64,000 bases of DNA from CALJXB01 sp965225935 (GCA_965225935.1 CBDDCC010000015.1:310001-374000); one strand, 5' to 3'; shown: positions 1-8,244, numbered from the stretch's first letter. Made by a program: numbers and translations. Notes: generated by a model from the sequence alone, not told the origin.

Positions 1-84
1 ATCCCTATGCCTTGCCAACTTGCCACCAGGATTGCCACCAAACGCGCAAAGAAGCCGCCATCAACTTGTAAGTGTTTGAAATTA

Positions 85-162
85 TGGCGGGAGTGACGGG
101 ACTCGAACCCGCGACCTCTGGCGTGACAGGCCAGCGCTCTAACCAAACTGAGCTACACCCCC
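85..162 (-). tRNA. tRNA-Asp (anticodon GTC)
   Basis: On the minus strand a full cloverleaf can be folded. A 7-bp acceptor stem (GGGGGTG with CACTCCC, one G-U pair) is followed by a D-arm, an anticodon stem CTGGC/GCCAG closing the loop CTGTCAC (anticodon GTC) and a T-arm with TTCGAGT. The discriminator is G and the 3' CCA is encoded in the genome. It decodes GAC/GAU. No second copy of the 3' end was seen nearby, so there is no evidence of an element integrated at this tRNA inside the window. Confidence 0.97.
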
Positions 163-335
163 GGCGAGGGCGAAAGGGCCCGGAAACGGGCCGCCGTCAT
201 GTACTCCAGGCCCCTGAGACTGTCAAGCGAAGCCGGGGCCCCAGGCGCTTCACCAAGCTCGGCCGGACGGTCTCACGCTGCACAATGCCAGACAAAAGCC
301 TGGACGCAGCCGTTCGCGGGCCCATCTGAACGATC

Positions 336-1118
336 ATGGCCCCCTTCCCCGCCCTCTTCGTCTCTCACGGTCCGCCCACCATCGCGGTCCTGGACTGCCC
401 GGTGCGCCGCTTCCTGGAAGCCTACGGCGCCGAGCTCGGGCGGCCCAAAGCGGTTCTCGTGGTCTCGGCCCATTGGGAGACGTCCGAGCCCCGGGTCTCG
501 GCGACGCCCGAGCCCGGCACCATCCACGACTTCTACGGCTTTCCCGAAGCCCTCTACCGCATCGCCTACGCCGCGCCCGGCGCGCCGGCGCTGGCCGAGC
601 GGACCGCCGGCCTGCTGGCGGCCGCCGGCGTGACGGTGGAGGCGGACGGCGAGCGCGGCCTCGACCACGGCGCCTGGACGCCCCTCATGCTGCTCTACCC
701 GGAGGCCGACGTTCCGGTGGCCCAACTCTCGATCCAGACGCCGCTCGGGCCGAGACACCACCACCGCCTGGGCGAGGCCCTCAGGCCCCTGCGCAAGGAG
801 GGCGTGCTGATCCTGGGATCCGGCAACGTCACCCACAACCTCTCGGCAGTGGAATTCGGCAACCCCGATGCCCCGGCGCCCGACTGGGTCGCCGCCTTCG
901 CCGACTGGCTGGCCACGGCGGTCGCGGAGGACCGGCTCGAGGAGCTGCTGGACTATCGCCGGCTGGCGCCCTTCGCCGTCGAGAACCACCCGCGCGAGGA
1001 CCACCTGCTGCCGCTCTTCGCCGCCCTGGGAGCGGGCACGCCGGGCCGCGCCGGCCGCCGCCTGCACGAGAGCTTCCTCCACGCCGCCCTCGCCATGGAC
1101 GCCTACGCCTTCGACTGA
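336..1118 (+). CDS. ygiD: LigB-family extradiol dioxygenase (4,5-DOPA dioxygenase / YgiD type)
   Basis: 260 residues, the normal length for the single-chain DODA/YgiD branch of the LigB superfamily, which are Zn- or Fe-dependent ring-opening enzymes acting on catechols such as L-DOPA. The four expected metal and catalytic histidine motifs are present in order: SHGPP (His11), SAHWE (His46), GLDHGAW (about residue 112) and NHPREDHLLP (about residues 217-225). The ATG follows an intergenic region and no better in-frame start is seen. There are no pathway neighbours; the next gene is convergent and unrelated. The physiological substrate is unknown, since bacterial YgiD proteins are often promiscuous. 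Confidence 0.88.
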   Translation: MAPFPALFVSHGPPTIAVLDCPVRRFLEAYGAELGRPKAVLVVSAHWETSEPRVSATPEPGTIHDFYGFPEALYRIAYAAPGAPALAERTAGLLAAAGVTVEADGERGLDHGAWTPLMLLYPEADVPVAQLSIQTPLGPRHHHRLGEALRPLRKEGVLILGSGNVTHNLSAVEFGNPDAPAPDWVAAFADWLATAVAEDRLEELLDYRRLAPFAVENHPREDHLLPLFAALGAGTPGRAGRRLHESFLHAALAMDAYAFD

Positions 1119-1143
1119 GGGCCTCTGGACCACCGCGCGCCGT

Positions 1144-1527
1144 TCAGAAGTTGCGCCGCGTCGCTCCATAGGGCTGCCAGACCGGGATGTCGTCCTCGTA
1201 GCGCTGCCGCTCGAACGTCGACTTGTTGGTCCGGAAGGGGTTCAGCTGCCGCTCGTCGCGCCTGGCCCGGGACCAGTCCACCCGGGGCTGTCCCGGCTGG
1301 GTGAGCAGCACGCCGGTGTCGCCGTAGTCCTCGTCGGAGGTGCCGGGCTGGCCGGGCTCGAGCCTCAGGTCCAGACTCTCCTGCGCCAGCTGCGCGGCAA
1401 TCTCCTGGCGCGGGACTGCGCCCGAAGCGCCGACCTCGCCGGCCGCAAGCGCGCCGCACGAGAGGCCCGCCAGCAGGGCCGCGAGCGGAACGGCCAGGAA
1501 GCGCGGCGCGGTGGGGAGGAACACCAT
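1144..1527 (-). CDS. small secreted protein of unknown function
   Basis: 127 residues with a clear Sec signal peptide (hydrophobic stretch about residues 10-29 ending in an ALAA-type cleavage site). The mature part is acidic to neutral and low in recognisable structure, with an aromatic/arginine-rich tail (WQPYGATRRNF). I recognise no domain. It starts 3 bases after the stop codon of the binding-protein gene upstream, so the two are almost certainly co-transcribed. It may act in the periplasm with that binding protein, but this rests only on gene order. Confidence 0.6.
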   Translation of the reverse strand: MVFLPTAPRFLAVPLAALLAGLSCGALAAGEVGASGAVPRQEIAAQLAQESLDLRLEPGQPGTSDEDYGDTGVLLTQPGQPRVDWSRARRDERQLNPFRTNKSTFERQRYEDDIPVWQPYGATRRNF

Positions 1528-1530
1528 GGT

Positions 1531-2382
1531 CTACTCGGGCAGGGCGCTGACCTGGTAGAGGGCCTCCAGCAGCTTGCTCGGCCGTGCCAGGCCGAACGAG
1601 GCGCCGAAGATCCCCTTGATATCGCCGCTGCGATAGAGCCGGCTCAAGGCGCGGTCCACCAGCAGGCGGAAGTCGTCGTCGCCCCGCGGCAGCGCGAGCG
1701 CATAGGGCTCGCGGGTGAAGAAGCGGCTGGAGAGCCGCAGCCTGTCCGGCGCCGGGCTGCCGAGCATGAGGAACAACAAGATGCTCTGGTCGGCGAAGTA
1801 GGCGGAGAACTCCCCGGCCTCCAGGCGCTCGAGGCCCTCGTGGTGGTCGCCCACCGCCACCACCTCGGCCTCGATCGCAAGACGCGCCAGGGCCTCCTGC
1901 AAGGCCTCCTCCGTCGTCGTCCCGCCGCGCACGCCGACCTTCTTTCCGGCCAAGCCTTCGAAATCCGCCGGCCCGTCGGCCCGGTAGAGGACGCTCGCCC
2001 CGTCGATGAAGGTGGGCAGGGAGAAGTCCACCAGCTCGCGCCGGGAGAGGGTCGCCGTTGTGGCGCCGCAGAGCAGGTCGATCTCGCCTTGCTGGAGCGC
2101 CTGGAAGCGGTCCTCGGCCCCGACCGGCACGAACTCGACCGTCAACTCCGCGAGATCCAGCCCCGCGCCCACCTCCTGCGCCACGGCGCGGCACAGCTCG
2201 ACCGAGTAGCCCGTCGGCTGGCCGTCCCCGTCGAGGTAGGCGAAAGGCACCGTGTCCTCGCGGAAGCCGAGCTTCAGCACGCCCTCCTCCTTGACCCGCT
2301 GCAGCACGTCGGCCTCGGCCGGCAGAGCGGCCAGCATGGCGAGCCCTGCGATCATCACCCTTAGGATCCTAGAGTTTCCCAC
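1531..2382 (-). CDS. periplasmic amino-acid-type solute-binding protein (SBP family 3)
   Basis: About 283 residues. After a signal peptide (MIAGLAMLAALPAEA region) comes the family 3 binding fold: LKLGFREDTVPFAYLDGDG near the N-terminus, GYSVELCRAVA, and the hinge region with GKKVGVRGGTTTEE. These proteins bind polar amino acids, or act as sensory or orphan domains. I chose the GTG at 2382 because a GGGAG ribosome site lies 7 bases upstream; the reading frame is open to 2448, but that longer start lacks such a site and would put a basic leader before the signal peptide. No permease or ATPase gene is adjacent, so either the transporter is encoded elsewhere or this is a stand-alone binding protein. 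Confidence 0.85.
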   Translation of the reverse strand: MGNSRILRVMIAGLAMLAALPAEADVLQRVKEEGVLKLGFREDTVPFAYLDGDGQPTGYSVELCRAVAQEVGAGLDLAELTVEFVPVGAEDRFQALQQGEIDLLCGATTATLSRRELVDFSLPTFIDGASVLYRADGPADFEGLAGKKVGVRGGTTTEEALQEALARLAIEAEVVAVGDHHEGLERLEAGEFSAYFADQSILLFLMLGSPAPDRLRLSSRFFTREPYALALPRGDDDFRLLVDRALSRLYRSGDIKGIFGASFGLARPSKLLEALYQVSALPE

Positions 2383-2444
2383 GTCCCTTCTCCCTCTTCT
2401 CTTACGCGTTGCGCGTCCCGGCACCCCTGACCACGCGGCAGTGC

Positions 2445-3218
2445 TCAAGCGGGCTTGCGGCCGTGCAGGTGGCTCGGCCTGAGCTCGCCCCCGGCCACGA
2501 CCTGCTTCTTGAGGTTCGAGCTCCTGATCCTGCGCTCCACCGACTCTCGCCCCAGGGCCGCCGCCGCGAGCTCGAAGTTCTCGCCGCTGAAGCGGTCGAT
2601 CTCGCGCTGCACCTGGCCGAGATACCAGGCGTTGCGGTCGTGCATCACCACATCGGTGAAGCCGACCTCACGCAGGGCTGCGGCACTGTTCTCCGGGCTC
2701 TCCATCTTGAAGTCCAGATGGATGAACTCCAGCCAGGCCTTCATGGCCTCCGAGAACTCGGGGCCGCCGCCGTAGAGCCAGTCGCTGGCGACGAAGAGGC
2801 CGCCGGGCCGAAGCACCCGAAACACCTCGGCGTAGAGGGCGGGCTTGTTCGGGATGTGGATCATGGAGTCCTTGCTGAAGACCGCGTCGAAGGTCCCCTC
2901 GTCGAAGGGAAAGGGCCCCGGCTCGACCAGCTTGAAGCTGACCCGCCCGGCGAGCCCGGCCTTCTCGGCCGCCGCTTCGGCCCGGGCGATCAGCGGCGCC
3001 TCGACCTCGATGCCGACCACCTCCCGCGCTCCGTGCTCGCAGGCCAGCAGGATGTCGACACCGCCCAGGCCGGAACCCACGTCGAGCACCATGGCTCCCG
3101 TCAGGTCGACGCCCTCCAGCAGCATCCGCACCTCCTCCGGTCCGCCGGGCGAGAGGAAGCCATCGCCCCACATCCATTCCAGGACGGCGACGTAGTTTTC
3201 CGGATACTGGTTCGCCAT
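2445..3218 (-). CDS. class I SAM-dependent methyltransferase, phosphoethanolamine N-methyltransferase-like
   Basis: 257 residues with the Rossmann SAM-binding motif VLDVGSGLGG (residues 44-53), the acidic end of strand 2 (VVGIEVE) and post-motif VLRPGGLFVASDW. The segments MWGDGFLSPGG (16-26) and FSKDSMIHIPNKPALY resemble the substrate-side motifs of phosphoethanolamine/sarcosine-dimethylglycine methyltransferases, so choline-type N-methylation is a reasonable guess. It is transcribed alone towards the binding-protein gene and away from the next lipoprotein gene. The substrate is inference; the methyltransferase fold is directly visible. Confidence 0.8.
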   Translation of the reverse strand: MANQYPENYVAVLEWMWGDGFLSPGGPEEVRMLLEGVDLTGAMVLDVGSGLGGVDILLACEHGAREVVGIEVEAPLIARAEAAAEKAGLAGRVSFKLVEPGPFPFDEGTFDAVFSKDSMIHIPNKPALYAEVFRVLRPGGLFVASDWLYGGGPEFSEAMKAWLEFIHLDFKMESPENSAAALREVGFTDVVMHDRNAWYLGQVQREIDRFSGENFELAAAALGRESVERRIRSSNLKKQVVAGGELRPSHLHGRKPA

Positions 3219-3328
3219 GGGCCCCTTTCCCGCCTCCGCGCGCCAGCCTAAGCGAAAGCCGCGCGGCCGGACTTGTCAACGGCGGACCGGTCCTTTTCAA
3301 GGCCGTCGCCCTGAGGTCATATAGCGCC

Positions 3329-3709
3329 ATGTCCGACCGCCGCCATGCCCTCCGGAAGACGGCCGCTCGGCGCCGGCTCACCACGGCCGCGGCACTGTTG
3401 CTGCTGGCCGGGTTGGCGAGCGCCTGCGGCGGCGTACGCATCAGCCGCGATCCTCTGGTCGCCGATCTGCCGGCCGTCCAAGCCGACGTCTGCCGGCAGG
3501 CGGTGCGGGACGAGCTGAGACGGCGGAACGTTCAGGAGAGCTGGGTCGGCCGCGTCAGCTATGTGCGGCGCTACGCCAACCAGGGCGCGTCCAGCCGCGT
3601 CATCGGCTACAACGCCTGGGTTTATCCCCGGCATGGCGAGGGCGCGCTGGTGATCGAGCTGAACGAGGCCTGCCAGGTGTCGAGGGTCTCGTCGCGCGGC
3701 TTGCGCTGA
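3329..3709 (+). CDS. small lipoprotein, unknown function
   Basis: 126 residues. A twin-arginine-rich N-terminus is followed by a hydrophobic segment and a lipobox LASAC (Cys about residue 33), so the protein should be lipidated and anchored in the envelope. The mature domain holds several conserved-looking aromatic and arginine residues and two further cysteines, ending in a strand-rich segment. The ATG lies just downstream of an AT-containing promoter-like region shared with the divergent methyltransferase gene. No domain family is recognised. Confidence 0.65.
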   Translation: MSDRRHALRKTAARRRLTTAAALLLLAGLASACGGVRISRDPLVADLPAVQADVCRQAVRDELRRRNVQESWVGRVSYVRRYANQGASSRVIGYNAWVYPRHGEGALVIELNEACQVSRVSSRGLR

Positions 3710-4029
3710 GGACGCGGGCCCGAGCCGCGCACACGGGAATGTGATCGGACCGGGCCACGCGACGAGGTCGGGCCTCCGACCCGGCCGTCCGCTTAGGCCC
3801 TATGCGAACGGCGCTCCGCGATCCCTTGATTCGATTGTCGTGTTGCTGGCACCCCGCCACCATCTCTCCGGCCCGGCGGGCGTCAGCGGGATGCCGGTCT
3901 GCCCTGCTGCCACAAGGGATTCTCGGGAGTCCGGCCGAAAGCTGTATTGTCGTGCCAGGCGCCGATGACTAGATTTGTTAACCATCTTGGCGGTGCCACT
4001 GCTCCTTGCACCCCGTACGGGAAAAGCCG

Positions 4030-4170
4030 ATGAACAGATTCTCGGTCAGACGTAGGGACGGTCGCGAGCCGGCTTGGGTGAGGCTGCCCGGCGAAGTCAA
4101 GCTTGTGGTCCTGTCGGTCGTGATCGTGTCCGTGGTCGGCTTGACCTATCTGGGGCTTGGGCCTCTTTAG
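4030..4170 (+). CDS. putative 46-residue single-pass membrane protein
   Basis: A short frame begins MNRFSVRRRDGREPAW and continues into an uninterrupted hydrophobic helix (about residues 25-44, rich in V, L and I) before a TAG stop. The basic N-terminus would stay in the cytoplasm, giving one transmembrane helix. An AAAAG stretch lies upstream of the ATG as a weak ribosome site. It sits in an otherwise gene-poor 900-bp interval. The amphipathic-free, fully hydrophobic helix directly after a charged leader is the main support; function is unknown. Confidence 0.45.
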   Translation: MNRFSVRRRDGREPAWVRLPGEVKLVVLSVVIVSVVGLTYLGLGPL

Positions 4171-4633
4171 GCCGGACACTACCAAAACGGGAAAATCTGG
4201 AGGCCTGCTTCCTGGACACATGTGGTCGTCCAGGGAGTCTGGCGCCTGATCGGATGACGCGCTCCGAAGACCCAGCCGGCCCGGCGGTCACTCCTGGCGG
4301 CGCGGGGCCGCGCCTCCACGCCCTCGTCTCCTGTGAGCGCCCGGGCCCGGAACCGGGCCTTTGCCGCCCGCCCTTCGCGGGTCCCCAGAACGCCCTCCCG
4401 CACGTACTGCCGCACGCCCGCCGGCGCGCCAATGGCCGGCTCCGGCGTCCCTCCGGCGTAGGACGGGTCCAGGCTGCGCGCCATTCGTTCGGCGGGCCAG
4501 ATCGGCATGGCCGCACGCGACCTTAAGATGTTAACCAAGAAAATTAATCATATCTCTCAGTACAATATTTCTCCGCATTGAAATCAATGGATTTATACTG
4601 TTGTAGGCCCGGGGAGTTCTAGGGGCCGGGGGC
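4171..4633. other. gene-poor interval with AT-rich promoter-like end
   Basis: The first 350 bases are very GC-rich and contain only overlapping frames without recognisable protein features. From about 4526 to 4605 the base composition turns clearly AT-rich, as expected for the promoter region of the coiled-coil gene that starts at 4634. No RNA gene or repeat was recognised. Confidence 0.4.
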
Positions 4634-5101
4634 ATGGATATGGCGAAGACGGTTAAGGTTGCGGAGATGAGACATCGTGTAGTGGCCGCGGAGACGAGCC
4701 TGCGGGCCGCCAGGGTCGAGGGCCGGCGGCGCGGCGCGCGCCTGGCCGAGCTTCTGGAGACCGTCGAGACCAACATCGCCCGCAGCCGCGACGAGATCGG
4801 CGGCCTGCGCGCGGAGCGCGCCCGCGCCGAGGAAGAAGTCCGGGAACTCAAGGCGCTGCTGAAGGCCCTCCTAGCCATGGTCGACGAGGTGGAGGCGCGC
4901 GGCCCGCGGGTCCCCATGGGCGAGGTTGCCGACATGATCAAGCGGCTGCGGGAGGCCGTGTCCCTCCTGAACCGGCTCCGGGTGCGTCAGCCCCTGCTGA
5001 TGCAGAAGAAGGTGGTGGTGAAGCGGCGCGCCCGCAAGCGCGCGACCGGCAAGCCGGCCGCGGCGACGCCCCGGGAGCCTCAGGCGCCTCAGGGACAGTA
5101 G
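4634..5101 (+). CDS. coiled-coil protein of unknown function
   Basis: 155 residues, almost entirely helical in composition: long runs of A, E, R and L with heptad spacing from about residue 15 to 95, followed by a short second helix (SLLNRLRVRQPLLMQ) and a basic, proline-containing tail (KRRARKRATGKPA). There is no signal peptide or membrane segment, so it is probably cytoplasmic and possibly binds nucleic acid through the basic tail. An AT-rich leader lies immediately upstream and an IS630-type element follows 108 bases downstream. No homologous family is recognised. Confidence 0.55.
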   Translation: MDMAKTVKVAEMRHRVVAAETSLRAARVEGRRRGARLAELLETVETNIARSRDEIGGLRAERARAEEEVRELKALLKALLAMVDEVEARGPRVPMGEVADMIKRLREAVSLLNRLRVRQPLLMQKKVVVKRRARKRATGKPAAATPREPQAPQGQ

Positions 5102-5217
5102 GCCCCGCCGCCGCAGCTACGCAGCGGCCCGGAAGGCCGCGGCCCCGCACCATCGAAGTTCGGATGAAGCGCGCCGGCTTCGCGCGGCCGGGTCGGCGGG
5201 GCGCCTCTAGAGCATTC

Positions 5218-5819
5218 TCACATTGAGTGTTGATAGCCTGCTGCATTGAAGTAGTTGGCGCATTCGTGGGTGGTGAAGCAGTTGAGGATCTGAGCGATCC
5301 GGCGCCAGAGTGCGTCGACGCTGCGCGCGGGGTCCTGGCGCAAGCGGGCCTTGAGCTTGGCGAAGGCCATCTCGATGGGGTTCATGTCCGGCGAATAGGG
5401 CGGCAGGTAGAAGAGCTGGGCACGCCTGGCGGAGATGGTTTCGGCGATGCCTGCGACCTTGTGTGCAGGTAGGTTGTCCATGACGACGATGTCATCGGGC
5501 TTGAGGGTTGGGGCGAGGACGCGCGCGGCATAGATCCGGAAGGCTTCGCCATCCATCGCCTTATCCAGCACCCAGGGCGCTGTGAGGCCCTCGAGCCGCA
5601 AGGCGGCCACGAAGGTGATGGTCTTCCAGTGGCCGAAGGGCACGAAGGCCTTCAGGCGCCGGCCGATCGGCGCCCGGCCGTAGAGCCGGGTCATCTTGGT
5701 GTTGAGACCGGTCTCGTCGAGGAAGACCAGGCGCTCGGGATCAACGTAGCGCTGCGCCGCCCGCCAGATCCGCCGCCGTGCGGCCACGTCCGGGCGCTCC
5801 TGCTCGGCGGCCTGCAGGC
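5218..5819 (-). pseudogene. IS630 transposase, C-terminal part (DDE catalytic domain)
   Basis: This frame continues the transposase after the A8 run with SLQAAEQERPDVAARRR and carries the DDE catalytic core: LVFLDETGLNTKM (first Asp), DIVVMDNLPAHK (second Asp) and YSPDMNPIEMAFAKLK (catalytic Glu). It ends at 5218, close to the left end of the element. It has no good start of its own, so expression would need ribosomal or transcriptional slippage on the A8 run; otherwise the gene is dead. All three catalytic acids are intact. Confidence 0.88.
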
Positions 5820-6181
5820 TTTTTTTTGTACGACAGCCCCAGCCGCTTCACCGCCGCCCAGAGCGCACCATTGCTTAGCCAGACGTCGTGCTCGGCCAAA
5901 AGCCAGGCCTGCAACCGGGCCAGCGTGATGTCCGAATGCGCCTCGATCTGTGCCGCCAGCGCCGCCTCCTGATCCGGCAACAGCTTGCGCGGCCGATGAC
6001 CTCGGTTCGGGTTGGGAGTGATCTCCCCGGTCCGCCGACGGCGGATCAAGGCCTTGTAGATATACGACACACTGACCTGAAAGGTCCGCGCCACATGCCG
6101 CACCGCCAGGCCGCCGTCCACCGCGGCAAGCACACGATCACGAAGATCCTGGGAATAAGCTTGTCCACGACGCCATGCCAT
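5741..6181 (-). pseudogene. IS630 transposase, N-terminal part (HTH domain)
   Basis: Starts at the conserved MAWRRGQAYSQDLRDRVL and carries the helix-turn-helix (VRHVARTFQVSVSYIYKAL, about residues 27-45) and the winged second HTH that bind the element's ends. At codons for SYKKK, where the coding strand has A8 (5820-5827), the frame leaves the family pattern: the expected continuation (SLQAAEQERPDV) is found in the +1 frame, while this frame runs into arginine/glycine-rich nonsense to 5741. The start at 6181 is chosen over 6211 because it matches the family. Confidence 0.85.
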
Positions 6182-6278
6182 GACCGCCTCCCACAAAAGC
6201 CTCAGGGTCATAGCAAGGAATCACAGAACGGCCCGATTTGGGAACCCACCTGCAGATTCCACTCAATGCGGAAATGCT

Positions 6279-6527
6279 CTAGTCGGAATCGCCGAACAGC
6301 AACTCGAGCGCCGTCTCGCGCGCCTCGGCGATCGACATCGCGGGGTACTTGCCGATGGGCTTCTGCTGCAGCACGCCCGTCGGCGTGTGGTAGCTCACCA
6401 TCCAGGTCTTGCGCCCGTCCGACGAGACCCGCAGCAGCAGGCCCGAGCCCTCCGGGTCGTGGACGTCGTACTTGACCTTGCGGGGCTTCAGGCTTCTCAG
6501 CGCGGAATCGACGAATCTCACCCTCAT
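6279..6527 (-). pseudogene. tyrosine integrase N-terminal fragment (DUF4102 arm-binding domain)
   Basis: 82 residues starting MRVRFVDSALRSLKPRKVKY and containing the DUF4102 pattern (DPEGSGLLLRVSSDGRKTWM, GKYPAMSIAEARETALELL) that forms the arm-type DNA-binding domain of P4-like integrases. The core-binding and catalytic domains are missing. The stop codon TAG lies exactly on the TA target duplication of the IS630 element. On the far side of the element the base following TA also gives G on this strand, so the same TAG would have existed before insertion; the gene was probably already truncated. Confidence 0.75.
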
Positions 6528-6866
6528 GGCCCGGCTCTCCGAGCGGACGCCGCAAAGCTCGCTGTCGCAATCATGACGCCCAATCGGGGGACTTGCCAAG
6601 GGCGGCCGGGGGCCGTGCCGCCAGCCGGCAGCCGTATCGGACGCCGCGCCCGGACCTGCTCACGGCGCCGTGGCCGGGCCCCGAAGCAGGTCGGGCCCCC
6701 GACAGAGGTTGGGAGCCCGACCACAATAAATTGGTGCAATAAAGAGGGGAGCTACAAAATATAGCAGCCCACGGGAGCTCGCAAGCATCCGCCAAGGTGC
6801 CGGCGAGAGATTCTGTGGATAACTTTCGGGGACCGGGCAAGCTGGTGCCGCGCGCGCGGCCGCCGG
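6528..6866. other. intergenic region between integrase fragment and TauE gene
   Basis: Holds mostly GC-rich sequence with a short AT-rich patch (about 6722-6770) that could be a promoter or a transcript end. The convergent-looking overlapping frames here have no domain signature. No RNA gene, attachment-site repeat or clear terminator hairpin with a T-run was recognised. Confidence 0.35.
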
Positions 6867-7619
6867 CTATCCGAGGCCGTGGAGCGCGCGCAGCAGGAGG
6901 TAGCTGCCGAGCAGCAGCAGCGCCACGAAGAAGACCTGCCGGAACCGCTGCTCCGGCAGGCGACGGCGGATGCGCTGGCCCAGCAGCATGCCGGCCAGCG
7001 CCGGGGCGAGGGCGGCGGCGGACCAGAGGCCGAGCTCGGCCGTCAGCAGGTCGTTGCCGCCGAGGGCCAGCCCGAGCGCCAGGGTCGAGAGCGCGAACAG
7101 CAGGCCCATGGCCTGCACCAGGACATCGCGCGGGAGACCGATGGCCTGCAGATAGAGCACCCCCGGGACGACGAAGGATCCGGTCATCCCCGTCAGGATG
7201 CCGTTGACCGTCCCCATCAGCGGGCCCAGCCAAACCTCCCGGCGCGCCGGCACCGCGAAGCGCAGGCCGGCCAGGCTCGCCGCGGAGTAGGCCATCAGGA
7301 GCAGCCCCAGCAGAGCCGACAGGAGGGCGAGGTCGACCCGGGTGAGTGCCGTCGCACCAATCCAGACCGTAGCCCCGGCCATGGCTAGAAAGGGCCAGAG
7401 CCGCCGCAGGATGGCCCCCACGCTGCCGCCCACGGCCGCCTGCCAGACATTGGTGACGAAGGAGGGCACCAGCAGCAGTGCCATGGCCTGGGTCAGATCG
7501 ACGGCGACCGCCAGTAGCGCCAGGCTGACCGTCGGCAGCCCGAGGCCGATCACGCCCTTGACGGTGCCGGCGATCAGAAAGGTCGCGGCGATGGCCAGCA
7601 GGAGAAGAGGATCGAACAT
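6867..7619 (-). CDS. TauE/SafE family (sulfite exporter-type) membrane permease
   Basis: 250 residues, with about eight hydrophobic helices arranged as two repeated halves. The first half carries GTVKGVIGLGLPTVSLALL and the second MGTVNGILTGMTGSFVVPGVLYLQ, the paired G-rich motifs typical of TauE/SafE (DUF81) permeases, which export sulfite, sulfoacetate or related small organic anions. The ATG at 7619 gives the usual length for the family. No sulfur-metabolism gene is adjacent, so the substrate cannot be inferred. It is a single-gene unit on the minus strand. Confidence 0.85.
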   Translation of the reverse strand: MFDPLLLLAIAATFLIAGTVKGVIGLGLPTVSLALLAVAVDLTQAMALLLVPSFVTNVWQAAVGGSVGAILRRLWPFLAMAGATVWIGATALTRVDLALLSALLGLLLMAYSAASLAGLRFAVPARREVWLGPLMGTVNGILTGMTGSFVVPGVLYLQAIGLPRDVLVQAMGLLFALSTLALGLALGGNDLLTAELGLWSAAALAPALAGMLLGQRIRRRLPEQRFRQVFFVALLLLGSYLLLRALHGLG

Positions 7620-7962
7620 GGCGCCACGCTAGCGCCCGGGGCGGGGCCTTGAAAGCACACCCGCTCTCCACGGTCCGCCGCAAGCCGTTGGAGACCACAG
7701 CAGGCAGTCGCCGACCATCTCTGACCGTCGACAACTTCCGCCACCGGCCGCACCCACCCGGTCCCCCTGGGTGACGGGGGCCGACCGCCGCAGTTCGGGA
7801 ATCGCAATACTTGCACAAATATTCATTATTACTGTTAACTATACTTGTTAATCGCATTTAATACTTCATTTACATTCAGACATATGCTATTTTGCCTAGA
7901 CACAATACCTTAGGAATAGTTTACCGGTATTTATTCTTAACAGTGCATCGGGGGATTTGAGA
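7620..7962. promoter_or_regulatory. divergent promoter region with AT-rich leader
   Basis: The 5' half is GC-rich, and 7805-7945 is sharply AT-rich (runs such as TTAATACTTCATTTACATT) immediately before the GcrA-like gene. This composition shift is the usual sign of a strong regulated promoter in a high-GC genome. No GANTC methylation site was found in the part nearest the start codon. No specific factor site is assigned. Confidence 0.45.
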
Positions 7963-8244
7963 ATGGGATTTCAGCCTCTTGGCGTGGTCGAAAGCGGTTG
8001 GCTCAAGAAACTCGAGGAGCAGGAGAACGAGGATCCCGGCTGCCGCTGGATCGAAGGCGAGCCCTGCGCCGAAGGCCGCTTCTGCGGTGCGCCGACCAAG
8101 GAGAACTCGAGCTACTGCGAAGCCCACCACGCCCGCGCCTATTCCGGCCGCGCCCTGAAGCCGATCGCTCCGCCGAAGGAGACCGGCCGGCGCCCGCTCG
8201 AGTACCAGCCGGAGCCCTTCGACCTGACCCTGGTGCTGCGTTAG
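7963..8244 (+). CDS. GcrA-like protein consisting only of the sigma-interacting (C-terminal) domain
   Basis: 93 residues from the ATG at 7963, preceded by a GGGGA ribosome site. The core GCRWIEGEP..FCGAP..YCEAHHARAY reproduces the cysteine/histidine pattern of the GcrA C-terminal domain (CxW, CGAP, YC..H..RAY), the part that in Caulobacter GcrA contacts sigma-70 domain 2. The N-terminal DNA-binding helix-turn-helix of GcrA is absent; instead there are about 25 charged residues. It is therefore likely a stand-alone partner of the housekeeping sigma factor or an antagonist of full-length GcrA; this role is inference. It has its own AT-rich promoter region. Confidence 0.72.
   Translation: MGFQPLGVVESGWLKKLEEQENEDPGCRWIEGEPCAEGRFCGAPTKENSSYCEAHHARAYSGRALKPIAPPKETGRRPLEYQPEPFDLTLVLR

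Larger units (their letters stand above)
5210..6279 (-). mobile_element. IS630-family insertion sequence (1,070 bp)
   Basis: Both ends are present. The left end (5210-5229) and the inverted right end (6260-6279) match at 17 of 20 positions, each starting GAGCATT and ending CATTGAGTG. The element is flanked on both sides by TA (5208-5209 and 6280-6281), the target duplication expected for the IS630/Tc1-mariner superfamily. Between the ends lies one transposase gene on the minus strand, split by a frameshift at a run of eight A residues (minus strand). Flanking sequence on the right is an integrase fragment. Confidence 0.93.

Noticed and set aside
85..162. Integration site for a genomic island at tRNA-Asp
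   Set aside because: No repeated copy of the tRNA 3' end and no intact integrase directly beside it within the window.
4179..4538. 119-residue minus-strand frame
   Set aside because: Arginine/alanine-rich with no recognisable fold, and competing overlapping frames; lacks support as a gene.
6571..7857. 428-residue minus-strand frame overlapping the TauE permease
   Set aside because: Out-of-frame reading of the permease gene with Pro/Ala/Gly/Arg bias.
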